This document shows, one piece after another, positions 43,042 through 52,675 of a DNA stretch of 64,000 nt. Positions within the stretch are counted from its first letter, which is position 1; every line of letters starts with the position of its first letter. The notes under the pieces are model-generated. The model did no database searches and was not told the origin of the DNA. It saw only the letters and a program-made list of their open reading frames with translations. The DNA comes from Myxococcales bacterium (GTDB lineage: Bacteria; Myxococcota_A; Polyangia; Polyangiales; Polyangiaceae), in contig SXNL01000359.1 in assembly GCA_005777185.1 (NCBI GenBank), forward strand, positions 1 through 64,000, in the 5' to 3' direction. The position numbers and the translations under genes are program-made.

Positions 43042-44517
43042 TCATCGCAGCACGGACTTCGGGAGCGGCAGCTCCCCCGAGCCGAGCTTCGTCTCGTTGT
43101 CGATGAACGTCGTCTCCTTCGAGACCCGCACCTCGGCGGCGCCGAGATCGCCCGTACGCCCCGACTCGACGAGGAAGGACCCTCCCTGCACGTGCACTGC
43201 GACCTTGTTCCTGTGAAACGTCCCACCCGTGACCTGCGCCCGGCCACCCGCGGCCGCGAGGCCGATGAGCGCGCTGTCGACCACCTGCGTGTCCTCGAGC
43301 GTCACCGTCGTGTCCTCGCCGAGGATGACGCCGTGGCCGAAGCCGAAGCCCGGCGCGGCGCGCGTGCGGGTCACGGTCGAGCGCGAGAGCGCGATCTCGG
43401 CGCCACCCCCGCGCACCGCGAGCACGCCGACGCCCGTGGCGCGGTCGATCGCGCTGTTCGACAGCACGATCTTCCCGCCTTCGCCCACCGAGAAGCCCGC
43501 GCCGGTCCCGGTGGGCGTCGCCTCCGTCGTGTCGCGCACGAAGAGGGCGGTGCCCGACAGCGTGCCCGTGCGCTCCACCTCGATGCCCGCGAGGATCGCG
43601 TGCGCGATGCTGAGGTGATCGATCGTCGCGCGGCCGCCGCTCGCGACGATGCCTACCGCGTAGCTCACGCCGGGGGCGGTGATGGTCCGCGTGCCGTCGA
43701 TGAACGTGCGCTTCACGTCGAGCACGGCGTCGCTCAGGAACATGCCGATGCCGTGGGTCCCCCACAGCACGGAGCCCTGCACCGACAGCTCGGCCTTGTC
43801 CGTGATCTGCACGCCGATGCCGCTCTTCGTTCGCGACGTGGAGCTCCGCGTCGGGGACCTGCGCGCTCGTCTTCGGCCCGAGGATCACGACGTCGGTGAG
43901 GTCGACGTGGCTCTTCTCGTTCTGGGCGATCACGCCGACGCTCTCGTGATCGGCGATCGTCGTGCGGGCCACGGAGGCCGACCCCGCGAGGAACGCGATC
44001 ACCCCGTGGCCACGCGCGAGGGGCGCGCGTACCCGGGAGCCCCGCAGGACGGAGTCCTCGACGACGGCGGTGCCACCCTCGGCCGCGACCGACGCGTCGC
44101 CGACGACGTCCCGGACGATCGCACGCCTGAGGACCACCTTCCCGCCCTGGGTGACGCGGACCCCGGACGCGCGGCTCGAGCCCTGCGGCGCCTGCCGCGC
44201 GATCACCACATCCTTCAGCGTGGCGAGCGTGCCGCCGGTCGCCACGAAGACGCCGTCGGTGCCACCGATCACGGTGGCGCCCTCGACCTCGAGCGTGCTC
44301 TTGCCGCCCACCGCGATGCCCCAGCCCCACTTCCCCGCGGCGTCGAGCGACGCGCCCTCGATCTTCACGCGACCGCGCTCGAGCCATCGACGTACAGGCC
44401 CGCGCCCGCCGCGGCGTCGGGGCCGGCGGTCCCCGGCGGGGCGGCGCTCGTGGAGCTACAGGCCGCGAGGGCGGACGCGAGGGCGTCGACGAGGGGGAAT
44501 GCGCGTGTCCGTGTCAC
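43042..44517 (-). pseudogene. Right-handed beta-helix lipoprotein, broken by two frameshifts
   Basis: A GTG at 44517 opens a reading with lipobox-like ASALAAC then SSTSAAPPGT, and continues to GAGLYVDGSS, where the frame meets a stop. Near 44386 the sense moves to a neighbouring frame that reads as a parallel beta-helix (VKIEGASLDAAGKWG, EVEGATVIGGTDGVFVATGG) down to DVVILGPKTSAQ. Near 43830 it shifts again to SGIGVQITDKAELSVQGS and runs to a stop at 43042. Stacked repeats of G-V-x-V-x-x-G-x type occur throughout. The whole would be a surface lipoprotein of about 490 residues. Two shifts in one gene suggest decay, but both parts keep good codon use. Confidence 0.7.
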
Positions 44518-44556
44518 GGAGCGAGTGTGGCATTTCCGCGGCCTCGCGCCATCCCA

Positions 44557-44985
44557 TCAAACCCCCGCCACCGTCACGTGGAGCGTGCGGCGGTGCGGGG
44601 TTGCGCGGTGCTCCCAGAGGTAGATCGCCTGCCCGGTGCCGAGCGCGAGGCGACCGCCCTCGACGGGTACCACCTCGCTGGTCTTCAGGAACGCGGCGCG
44701 CGCGTGCGCCGGCATGTCGTCTGGCCCCTCGTCGTCGTGTTCCCACGGGCCGAAGGCGGGGGATTCGGGAGCGATGGCGTCCAGCCAACGCTCCAGATCG
44801 CGCCGCACCGAGGGGCTCGCGTTCTCCTGGATGACGAGGCTCGCCGACGTGTGTCGCAAGAAGACCGTGCAGGTGCCGGCACGGACGGCCGACGCGCGCA
44901 CGACCTCGGCGATCCGCTCGGTGACGTCGAGCATGCCCCGGCCAGGCGTGCGTATGTCGAGGGTGACCTGGTGGATGCGGGACAT
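44557..44985 (-). CDS. yjbQ: YjbQ family protein (UPF0047)
   Basis: 142 residues from MSRIHQVTLDI; the frame stays open further upstream but the extra residues come from heptamer repeats. Conserved features of the family are present: HTSASLVIQENASPSVRRDL, then GTGQAIYLWEHR near the end. YjbQ has thiamine-phosphate-synthase side activity, but its physiological role is unsettled. Small cytosolic homotrimeric fold, with no thiamine genes nearby. Confidence 0.9.
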   Translation of the reverse strand: MSRIHQVTLDIRTPGRGMLDVTERIAEVVRASAVRAGTCTVFLRHTSASLVIQENASPSVRRDLERWLDAIAPESPAFGPWEHDDEGPDDMPAHARAAFLKTSEVVPVEGGRLALGTGQAIYLWEHRATPHRRTLHVTVAGV

Positions 44986-45012
44986 CGGCGAGCGGAGCGT
45001 AACACCGCGCCT

Positions 45013-45054
45013 GCCGTCCGTGGTCCGCCGTCCGCCGTCCGCTGTCCGCTGTCT
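45013..45054. repeat. Heptamer tandem repeat, six units of GCCGTCC type
   Basis: Six consecutive 7-base units (GCCGTCC, GTGGTCC, GCCGTCC twice, GCTGTCC, GCTGTCT) lie in the divergent space upstream of yjbQ. The same heptamer in inverse orientation recurs twice at 47993-48006. Length, lack of spacers and position argue for simple slippage repeats or binding sites. Confidence 0.8.
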
Positions 45055-45084
45055 GCGCCGGCGCCGCGCGCGTAGGATCGCGCC

Positions 45085-45777
45085 ATGCCGCACCCTCCCC
45101 GTCCACGATGCCGCGTGCGCGCCACGGCGCTCGGCGGCGCGCTCGTGCTCCTCGCGAGCACGCCCGCCCGCGCAGACGTCGCCCGCGACGACACGGATGC
45201 GCGCTACGCGGAGATCCTGGCGGGCTTCGAGGCGAACCAGGGGGCCGAGGCGCTGTGGTGGAACGGCTGGACGTTGTTCTACGGCCTCGCCGCCACCGCG
45301 CAGGGCACCGTGGCGCTCGCGGCGACCGATCCAGGCCTCCGCGTCGACGCCAGCGTGGGCGCGACGAAGGCGACGCTGGCGATCGGAGGGATGCTCCTCT
45401 TCACGCCGCGTACGGCGATCCGCGCGACCTCCGTGTTACGCGGGATGGACGGGAGCAGCGCCTTCGCGCGTACACGAAGGCTGGCCGTCGCGGAGAAGCT
45501 CCTGGAGCGCGCGGCGGAGGACGCCGCGTTCGGCACGTCGTGGGTCGCGCACCTGAGCGTTGCGCTCGTGAACCTCGGCGGCGCGTACGTGCAGTGGGTG
45601 GGCTACCGTCGCACGGCGGAGGGCTGGCTGGGCCTCGCCGTCGGCCTCGCGGCCGGGGAGGCCGCGATCCTCAGCCGACCGACGGGCTCCGGGAGGCTGT
45701 GGAGGGGGTACTCGCGCGTGCACGGGTGGACGATCGCGCCGACGGCCGAGGGGGTGGTGGTGATCAAGACCTTCTGA
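45085..45777 (+). CDS. Exported membrane-associated protein, unknown
   Basis: 230 residues with a signal peptide (cleavage near PARADV). The mature part alternates charged and hydrophobic helices: LWWNGWTLFYGLAATAQG, ATLAIGGMLLFTPR and GWLGLAVGLAAGEAAIL, so two or three membrane helices or a helical outer-membrane-associated fold are possible. No recognised family. Divergent from yjbQ across the heptamer repeat. Confidence 0.6.
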   Translation: MPHPPRPRCRVRATALGGALVLLASTPARADVARDDTDARYAEILAGFEANQGAEALWWNGWTLFYGLAATAQGTVALAATDPGLRVDASVGATKATLAIGGMLLFTPRTAIRATSVLRGMDGSSAFARTRRLAVAEKLLERAAEDAAFGTSWVAHLSVALVNLGGAYVQWVGYRRTAEGWLGLAVGLAAGEAAILSRPTGSGRLWRGYSRVHGWTIAPTAEGVVVIKTF

Positions 45778-45859
45778 CGGCAGTCGCGCCATGCGACGTC
45801 GGGCCGTGCGCCGGCGCTGGCCCCCAGCAGCGCCCGTGCGATGCGGGCTGTCGTCTTCC

Positions 45860-46711
45860 TCAGCCGCGGCACATGGCCTTGATGCGCGCCACGCCGACCG
45901 GCTTCGGCGTGAGGGACGCGGCGAACGCGCGCGCCTCGGCCTCCGTGACGAAGTAGACGCCAACAGCGAGGGTCTCGTCTGGCTTGCGGAGCGCGGCCGC
46001 CGCCCCGACGTCGCACCCCAGTGAACCGACGCCGAACGTGACCCCGAGCTCGAGCCCGCGACCCTTCAGCGCGGCGATGGAGGCCTTCATCTCGGGCGTC
46101 TCCTTGCCGGCGCCGAGCGCCGTGTACACCGCCCAGTAGGACTCGCCATGGCGCTGACGGACCGCCTTCGGGGTCCCCGCGGTCCTGGCGTCGCCCGGCG
46201 CGGCCGCGTACGCGCAGACGGAGAAGTCGGAACCCTCCCAGCAAGCGGAGTCGGCCTTCGAGCGACGTGCCTCGCCCCACCTCGAGTTGATGCCGGCGGC
46301 CGTGAGGCCCCGCACCTCGGCGACCCCGGGCGATGTGATGCTCACAGTGAGCACGGTGGCGCCCGACATCGCCGGCTGATCGAGGGGCGTGACGCTGAAG
46401 CTGCCGCCCGACCCCTCGGGGCGGAACGTGCACGCGCCGTCGTACCGCGTCTTCCCCTGGCCCGTGACCTTGCAGCGTGCAGGCGGCTTCGCCCGATCCG
46501 CGTCCGCGCTCGCGCTCACGGCCGCGGTCGACGCGCTCACGGCCGCGGTCGACGCGCTCACGGCCGCGGGGACGGCCGATCCGGGGACGCTCGTGGAGGA
46601 GGCCGCGGCGGATGCCATCGGCTGTCCCGTGGCGGCGGGCGCCGGGCCATCGCAGGGTCCCAGGAGGAGCAGGGCGGAGAGGAGAGTGCGCGAGGAGGAG
46701 AGCAAGCTCAT
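45860..46711 (-). CDS. Lipoprotein-like exported protein with repeat linker
   Basis: 283 residues from MSLLSSSRTLL. The signal LLSALLLLGPC has a possible lipobox Cys. A Ser/Ala linker with repeated AAVSAST units (21-base repeats at 46512-46569) precedes a globular domain with six Cys, including KVTGQGKTRYDGACTF, ACWEGSDFSVCAYA and a C-terminal MCRG. No family assignment. An in-frame ATG eight codons further upstream gives a more basic n-region and is less likely. Confidence 0.6.
   Translation of the reverse strand: MSLLSSSRTLLSALLLLGPCDGPAPAATGQPMASAAASSTSVPGSAVPAAVSASTAAVSASTAAVSASADADRAKPPARCKVTGQGKTRYDGACTFRPEGSGGSFSVTPLDQPAMSGATVLTVSITSPGVAEVRGLTAAGINSRWGEARRSKADSACWEGSDFSVCAYAAAPGDARTAGTPKAVRQRHGESYWAVYTALGAGKETPEMKASIAALKGRGLELGVTFGVGSLGCDVGAAAALRKPDETLAVGVYFVTEAEARAFAASLTPKPVGVARIKAMCRG
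46512..46569 (-). repeat. 21-bp tandem repeats, about 2.8 copies
   Basis: Two exact and one partial 21-base unit encode AAVSAST in the linker of the lipoprotein-like gene. Period is a multiple of three, so copy changes preserve the frame. Confidence 0.88.
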
Positions 46712-46777
46712 CGCGCGCCTTCTACCCAATCGCATCCGGCATGACCAGCCGGGTCGACGGACCGCCTCTGGCCGCGG

Positions 46778-47923
46778 TCACGCCGCGACGCTCGACCCGC
46801 GCCCCACCTCCTCCAGCCGCCTCCCCAGATCACGCCGCGTCCTCGCGTACTCCTCCGCCTCCAGCAGGTGACCCATGATCCCGTACCGCTCCCACTCGCC
46901 GCCTCGTGCGCGCTCCGGGAGCGAGGTCCGCATGTCATCCGGCAGCGCGGCGAGCGCTCCGCGCAGCGCCGCCACGATCGGCGCGCCGCCCTGCTCCACG
47001 CACCAGAGCACCACGTCCCACCCGTGTGCCGCGTGCCGCCCTTCGTCGCGCGCGATCTCCCGGAGCACGAACGCGATCTCGGGCCGTTCGCACCGCCTCG
47101 CGAGCTTCGCGATGATCCTCGCGGAGACCCCCTCGTGGAGCGCTCCGTCGATGAGCGAGCCGGTGGCGAGCGTCGCCAGCGCGACGATCCGTGGCCTGGG
47201 CACGCTCGCGTTCGCCTTCGCCCCGGGGAAATCGCCGGGCTCGATGGCGCGCCCATCGATCGCTCGCGCGAGGGTGAAGCACAGCTCCGTGTGGCGGATC
47301 TCGTCGATCGCGTCCTCCTGGGCCGCGCGCACGAGCGCGGGCGGCGCGCCGAGCGTCATCAGCTCGAGCGTATGGCGGGCGAACGCAGCGACCGAAGCGT
47401 GCTCGGTGCGCCCGTTCTCCCTCCACGCCCCGGCGAGCTCGTCGCGCACCACGACGGGCAGGTCGAGCGGCGCGCGATCGCGGAGCAGCCACGACTGCCC
47501 GGTGCGCACCCGCGGCAGCAGCACGCGCCCGAAACTCCGGATCTGGCGCCCGCGCGAGAACGTCATCGTCGACAGAACGGCGGCGAACGCGCCGAGCGTG
47601 GACATGATCGCACCGGCGGCGACGCCGAAGATGGCGACCGACGAGGCGAAGACGGTGTCCACGGGCACCGGATCGCGCGCGACGCCCATCAGGTAACGCG
47701 CGCCGGACATCACGCCAGCAAGCGCGAGGCCCGCCGAGACGAGGAACGCCGTCGTACCCGGGAAGCTGCCGGTCGCCGCCACCCCCAGCACGAGGCCCGC
47801 CGCGAGCACGAGCGCGATCGCGACAACCCCGGCGAAGTTGGCGCGCCCACGCGACGGAACGCGCGAGGCGGCGTGGGTGGGTTCGAGGTGGGGAGGCGTC
47901 GTGGAGGAGGAGCCGTCGGCCAT
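46778..47923 (-). CDS. Membrane protein with ferritin-like di-iron domain
   Basis: 381 residues. Two or three membrane helices in the first 150 residues are followed by a four-helix di-iron domain: EHASVAAFARHTLEL (E-x6-H type), DEIRHTELCFTLA (E-x-x-H), LHEGVSARI and ARDEGRHAAHGWD (E-x-x-H). These are the repeated Glu and E-x-x-H ligands of ferritin-like oxygen-activating proteins. A membrane-tethered di-iron protein of this type is uncommon and its role unknown. Adjacent genes offer no clue. Confidence 0.7.
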   Translation of the reverse strand: MADGSSSTTPPHLEPTHAASRVPSRGRANFAGVVAIALVLAAGLVLGVAATGSFPGTTAFLVSAGLALAGVMSGARYLMGVARDPVPVDTVFASSVAIFGVAAGAIMSTLGAFAAVLSTMTFSRGRQIRSFGRVLLPRVRTGQSWLLRDRAPLDLPVVVRDELAGAWRENGRTEHASVAAFARHTLELMTLGAPPALVRAAQEDAIDEIRHTELCFTLARAIDGRAIEPGDFPGAKANASVPRPRIVALATLATGSLIDGALHEGVSARIIAKLARRCERPEIAFVLREIARDEGRHAAHGWDVVLWCVEQGGAPIVAALRGALAALPDDMRTSLPERARGGEWERYGIMGHLLEAEEYARTRRDLGRRLEEVGRGSSVAA

Positions 47924-47992
47924 GGGTGAGAGACGACCTTGCGGGCGGTTTTGTTCCACGGCCGACAATCGGCGGGCGGCGGCTCCGACCAG

Positions 47993-48006
47993 GGACGGCG
48001 GACGGC
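47993..48006. repeat. Two tandem heptamers GGACGGC
   Basis: Inverse-orientation copies of the unit seen at 45013, in the space between the ferritin-like gene and the DUF3160 gene. Confidence 0.7.
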
Positions 48007-48054
48007 GGCCAGGGTTCCGTGTCACAGTCCCCCTGCCCAGGCGACCTACCCACC

Positions 48055-50772
48055 ATGGCTCACCGCAGATCCACCCGCGCGCTCGTAGCCTTCGTCTCGC
48101 TCGTCGCCCTGGTCGCGGGTTGCCACAAGGCGGTCCGTACCCCGGATCGCGCCGCCATCGTGAGGCTCCAACCGGCGGAGGAGCCCGCGGACGCCGGCGT
48201 CGAGCCCCTGCGCTCGATCCGCGTCGAGGACGGCGGCGCGTGCCAAGGCGCCACCGCGCTCTCCGAGGCGGAGCGGTCCGTCGCCGAGTGGAAGAGGGCC
48301 GAGATGGCGGCGCGAGACGCACGGGGCGGTTCACCCGACGACCACGGCATGAACGATCACCGCGTCTCGTCGAAGGACGTGTGCGCCCCCGCCGAGACCA
48401 ACCTCTCCGCCGAGGCGCGACGAATCCTCGCCGCCACGCACGGCCCCCGCGTCGCGGCTTCCCCCGCGTGGAACGGAAAGGCACCGCTCGCGTACATGGA
48501 TCGCATCGACGGTCGCTACCGGCTCACCGCCCACGAGAAGGAGCTCCTCGCGCGGAACGGATTCGTGGCCACCGAGCGCCTCGTCCAGGACTCCTACGGG
48601 ATGGCGTTCCATGACGTGTTCCAGTCGGAGCTGCCCGTGTTCGTGTCGATGGACGCGCTGTTCCACGCCGTCTCGTCCGCTCACGACGCGGTGATCGGCG
48701 ACTTCGAGGAGCGCCGCCTGAAGCCCGCCCTCGAGGAGCTCGTCGCCCGCCTGCACTGCGCGCTCCCCGCCCACAAGGACGCGTATCCGCCCGAAATCGC
48801 GAGCGATCTAGACCTCTACCTGACCGTCGCCCGCGCCCTCGCGGGGCAGATCTGGGAGCTCGACCACGATCCCGAGGCGAAGCGCATCGTCGCGCTCGCC
48901 GGCGCCGCCGAGGGCCTCGCCGGGATGCCGGACGCAGCGGAGCCGTTCGTCCTTTTCGGGCGGCCCCGGGTCGTGGACTTCTCGGTATACCGGCCCCGCG
49001 GTCGCTACGCGTCACGGCCCGCGCTCGGCAGCTACTTCCTGGCCGCCACGTGGCTGTCTCGCCTCGAGCTCAACCTCGTCTCGCGGTCGAGCCGGAGCTC
49101 GCACCCCGCCGCGTCGCCCGATCCCACGGAGACGCCGCGAGAGGCCACGCTCGCACTCGCACTCGCCGACCTCGTGGAGAAGGCGGGCGCGCTGCCGCTC
49201 GTGGAGATGCTGGACCGTGCGTGGTCCCTCCTCGGCGGCAAGCGCGAGGACGTGTCCATCACCGACCTCGTCGCGCTGCGGAAGAAGACCGGCATCGCCT
49301 CGCTCAAGGATCCCGCGGCCGTGCAGCGCGCGCTCGCTCGCGCCATCGGCGCCGACTTCCGGCGGACGGCGCGCCTGCACTTCATGCCGGAGAACAGCCC
49401 CGAGCTCCCCGCGATCGCCACCGTCCTCGGGCCCCGCGTCGTGGCCGATACGGTCGCGACGCGCACGCTCGTCCACGACGAGACGCCGCAGCGGTACATG
49501 CTGCACGCGGCGGACATGGCGTACGCGCTCGGCCACGATCGCGCCAAGGCGTACCTCGCACCGGACCTGACCGCCTTCCCCACGCTCGGAGCCCAGCTCG
49601 ACAAGGCCCGGCACATCGTGAAGAGCGAGCCCAGGGACGGCGACCTCTACCGCACGTGGCTCTCGGCCGCGAGCGCGCTCTCGGAGACGCCGCGGGAGGG
49701 CGTGCGCCCGGGCTTCATGGGCAAGCCCGCGTACGCGGACATGCGGCTGGGGTCGGCGATCGTCGCCTTCGGCCAGGTACGCCACGCGTACGTGCTCGTC
49801 GCCGGCCAGGGCTACGACGCGTACGGCTGCGAGATCCCCGACGGGTACGTCGAGCCTGCGCCGGAGGCGCTCGATCGGCTCATCGCGTACGCCCGCACAG
49901 GGGAGACCGCGTTCACCGCGCTCGACCCCGTCGACATGGGCGAGGCGCGCGCCTATTTCGCGAAGCTCGGAGAGACGCTGTCGGTCCTGAGGAGGATCGT
50001 CGAGCACGAGCTCGCGGGGACACCCCTCTCGGAGGCCGAGAAGCGCTGGCTCGGGATGATCGCGGAGTACACGCCTGTCGACCCCACGTGCATGGACAGC
50101 TGCGCCCCGCCTCAGTACTCGGGGTGGTGGTTCGGGCTCTTCCCGAAGCGCAAGGACGGCCTGTCCGACGGCCAGTTCATCGCCGACTACTACACGTCGA
50201 CGAACCATGGCCAGGTGGCCTACGTCGGCGCGGAGCGGCCCGTCATGGGCTTCTTCGCCGTCGAGCAGGGCGGGCGCGCGCGCCTCTTCGCGGGGCCGCT
50301 CGCGCGGGGCTACGGGCACACGGGCCCGATCGACAGGCGACTGACCGACGAGGACGCCCTCGCCCTCCCGACGGGCGCGCGGGTGCGCCCATGGACGGAC
50401 AGTTACCTCGCGCCGCGGCCCGCGCCGCCGGACGTGAAGGTGACGCTCATCGCGGGGGGGGCGACCCGGCCCGACTCGGTACGCGGCGACCGCAGGCCAC
50501 CGCCGTCGCGGACGGTCACGTGGACCTTCGAGGTCGAGGGTGTGGTGCCCCTCGGCGCGTTGTCGCTCACGATCCTGGACCATCACCGGAAGGCGATCGC
50601 GGAGAGGCAGCTCACGGGGGGGGCGAGGGTCACGGCGTCGTTCACGCTGCCGCGGGGCGTGCGCGTGGAGGGCCTCCGGCTTCGCGTCGGCACCCACGAG
50701 CACGTGCACACGGACGACCAGGGGCAGGGCCTCTCCTTCGGGCTGGGCAAGCTCACGCCAGGCCCCCCCTGA
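48055..50772 (+). CDS. DUF3160 lipoprotein
   Basis: 905 residues, lipobox ALVAGC (Cys23). After a short linker the DUF3160 pattern begins (LTAHEKELLARNGFVATERL, FHDVFQSELPVFVSMDALFH), a large all-helical repeat-like domain of unknown function found mostly in exported proteins. Later parts include TARLHFMPENSPELPA and YTPVDPTCMDSCAPPQYSGW with two Cys, and a C-terminal beta-sandwich (TVTWTFEVEGVVPLGALSLT). Structure or polysaccharide-related roles have been suggested for relatives, but no reaction is known. Confidence 0.88.
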   Translation: MAHRRSTRALVAFVSLVALVAGCHKAVRTPDRAAIVRLQPAEEPADAGVEPLRSIRVEDGGACQGATALSEAERSVAEWKRAEMAARDARGGSPDDHGMNDHRVSSKDVCAPAETNLSAEARRILAATHGPRVAASPAWNGKAPLAYMDRIDGRYRLTAHEKELLARNGFVATERLVQDSYGMAFHDVFQSELPVFVSMDALFHAVSSAHDAVIGDFEERRLKPALEELVARLHCALPAHKDAYPPEIASDLDLYLTVARALAGQIWELDHDPEAKRIVALAGAAEGLAGMPDAAEPFVLFGRPRVVDFSVYRPRGRYASRPALGSYFLAATWLSRLELNLVSRSSRSSHPAASPDPTETPREATLALALADLVEKAGALPLVEMLDRAWSLLGGKREDVSITDLVALRKKTGIASLKDPAAVQRALARAIGADFRRTARLHFMPENSPELPAIATVLGPRVVADTVATRTLVHDETPQRYMLHAADMAYALGHDRAKAYLAPDLTAFPTLGAQLDKARHIVKSEPRDGDLYRTWLSAASALSETPREGVRPGFMGKPAYADMRLGSAIVAFGQVRHAYVLVAGQGYDAYGCEIPDGYVEPAPEALDRLIAYARTGETAFTALDPVDMGEARAYFAKLGETLSVLRRIVEHELAGTPLSEAEKRWLGMIAEYTPVDPTCMDSCAPPQYSGWWFGLFPKRKDGLSDGQFIADYYTSTNHGQVAYVGAERPVMGFFAVEQGGRARLFAGPLARGYGHTGPIDRRLTDEDALALPTGARVRPWTDSYLAPRPAPPDVKVTLIAGGATRPDSVRGDRRPPPSRTVTWTFEVEGVVPLGALSLTILDHHRKAIAERQLTGGARVTASFTLPRGVRVEGLRLRVGTHEHVHTDDQGQGLSFGLGKLTPGPP

Positions 50773-50821
50773 CCCACGATGCCCCGTGCTATCCTCGCGA
50801 CAGAGGGGGAACGACCTACCC

Positions 50822-52576
50822 GTGACCGACGACATCGCCTCCCTCATCACCGCGCTCCGACAGGCGCGCACCTTCGAGGACGCGGCCATGACGACGCTCA
50901 CCGCGATGCTGGACGTCGGGACGGGCGCGCTCGCCGCGTCCTCGTTCGCGGGGCGCGGGCGCATCCTCCGCGGCATGGTGCACCTCCGGCCGGGCGACGG
51001 CTACAGGCGCCTCGTGGTGGCCGATCTCGGCAACCCCGCGTCGAGCTCGCCTGCGGTCCAGGCCGCCCACTCGCTTCCGTCCACGTCGGCGTGGCGCTGG
51101 GTGGTCGAGCGCGGACTGCCCGTCGCGATCGACGTGAACGTCGGCGTCGTCGAGGCCGGCGGCTCCGAGCAGCCCATCCAGTCCGCGGCGGGGGGCGTCA
51201 GCCAGGAGACGCGCGCGCGCCTCCTCGACCGCGAGGTGACCCACCTGTTCGCGATCCCCCTCCGCGCGCCCGGCGGGACGATCGACGGCATGATCTCCAT
51301 GGAGGCCGACTGCCGTGCCGCGATCGGGCGGCCGTTCGTGTTCACGACCTGCCAGGACACGCTCCAGCAGATGACGGACGTGGCGGAGCTCTTCCTCTGC
51401 ACGCTTCCTCTGCGGACCACCGCGGCACCCGTCCCGGACGAGCACCTCCCCGTGATCGGCGCGTCGATGGCGGGCGTGATCCAGATGCTCGGCGTCTTCG
51501 CGCAGCAGGAGGAGACGCTCCTCCTCTCCGGGCCCACCGGCTCCGGCAAGTCGCGGCTCGCGCGGTGGTGCCACGCCCGGTCGGCCCGGAACGGCAAGGT
51601 CTTCGAGACGCTCGACCTCTCGACGGTCCCCGAGGAGCTGCAGATGGCCGAGCTCGTGGGGTGGCGAAAGGGAGCGTTCACCGGCGCCGTCAAGGACACG
51701 GCGGGGGCGCTCACCCGCGCCGAAGGCGGCTCCCTCTTCATCGACGAGGTCGACAAGCTCTCGCTGAAGGCTCAGGCGGGCCTCCTCCGCGTCCTCGAGG
51801 AGCGCCGCTACCGGCCGCTCGGCGACAGCGCGACCGAGAAGGCCGCGGACGTCCGCTTCCTCGTCGGCACGAACACCCGTCTCGCGGAGCGCGTGCGTAG
51901 CGGAGCGTTCCGGGAGGACCTCTACTTTCGCATCAACGTGCTCCCGCTCCGCGTGCCGCCGCTCAAGGAGCGCCGCGACGAGATCGCCCTGTGGGCCGCC
52001 CACATGCTCGCGCGCAGGCAGAACCGATCGATGGGGGGCGACGCCAGTCTGTCCGAGCAGGCAAAGGATCTCCTGCAAGGGCAGCCGTGGCCCGGGAACC
52101 TGCGGCAACTCGACAACATCGTGCGCCGCGCGTACGCGCTCGCGCTGATGGACATCGACGCGGCGACGCATCCGCTCGTCATCGAGGCGCTCCACGTCCA
52201 GCGGGCCCTCGCGTACGAGGAGGGTGCGGGGAACCGCTCGCTGATCGACCTCTTCCAGTCCACCGCCGCCGAGTTCGTGAACGAGGCGGAGCGACGGCGC
52301 GCGGCCGGGGGCGTGCTCGACCTCGACTTCGCGGACGCGCTGCGGGGGTTCGCGGTGGGCGTCGCGATCGAGCGCGAGGGGAGCAAGGAGGCGGCGCTGC
52401 GCTTGCTCGGCAAAGGCGTGATCGTCGACCAGCGCAACTACAGCAAGCTCGTGCAGCGCGACCTCGCCCGCGTCGAGGCGTTCTGCCGCCTCCTCGGGGA
52501 GCGCTCCCTCCCCGCGTTCGTCGCCCCCGAGGCGGAAGGCTCCGGGCGCCCCGGCGGCGGGCATTCGAGCCACTAG
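50822..52576 (+). CDS. GAF / AAA+ sigma-54 activator
   Basis: 584 residues from a GTG start. An amino-terminal GAF-like sensor (about 1-210) precedes the AAA+ domain of bacterial enhancer-binding proteins: Walker A GPTGSGKS (residues 237-244), the sigma-54-contacting GAFTGA (284-289), Walker B SLFIDEVDK (about 305) and FREDLYFRINVLPLRVPPL. It can therefore remodel sigma-54 holoenzyme. The C-terminal 100 residues contain REGSKEAALRLLGKGVIVDQ, perhaps a degenerate Fis-like helix-turn-helix, but no clear one. The kinase gene 100 bases downstream may act on it. Confidence 0.9.
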   Translation: MTDDIASLITALRQARTFEDAAMTTLTAMLDVGTGALAASSFAGRGRILRGMVHLRPGDGYRRLVVADLGNPASSSPAVQAAHSLPSTSAWRWVVERGLPVAIDVNVGVVEAGGSEQPIQSAAGGVSQETRARLLDREVTHLFAIPLRAPGGTIDGMISMEADCRAAIGRPFVFTTCQDTLQQMTDVAELFLCTLPLRTTAAPVPDEHLPVIGASMAGVIQMLGVFAQQEETLLLSGPTGSGKSRLARWCHARSARNGKVFETLDLSTVPEELQMAELVGWRKGAFTGAVKDTAGALTRAEGGSLFIDEVDKLSLKAQAGLLRVLEERRYRPLGDSATEKAADVRFLVGTNTRLAERVRSGAFREDLYFRINVLPLRVPPLKERRDEIALWAAHMLARRQNRSMGGDASLSEQAKDLLQGQPWPGNLRQLDNIVRRAYALALMDIDAATHPLVIEALHVQRALAYEEGAGNRSLIDLFQSTAAEFVNEAERRRAAGGVLDLDFADALRGFAVGVAIEREGSKEAALRLLGKGVIVDQRNYSKLVQRDLARVEAFCRLLGERSLPAFVAPEAEGSGRPGGGHSSH

Positions 52577-52675
52577 CGAATAGAATCGTCATTTCCAGCA
52601 CTTGAAAGGGCGTGCCCGAACGTCATATCGCGGGCGCACGGACGACATTCACGCTATCGTGTCGGAGGAGGCCTG

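Noticed and set aside
43042-43812. Stand-alone beta-helix protein from 43812
   Set aside because: No signal peptide; the frame simply continues the beta-helix of the upstream part, so it is one disrupted gene.
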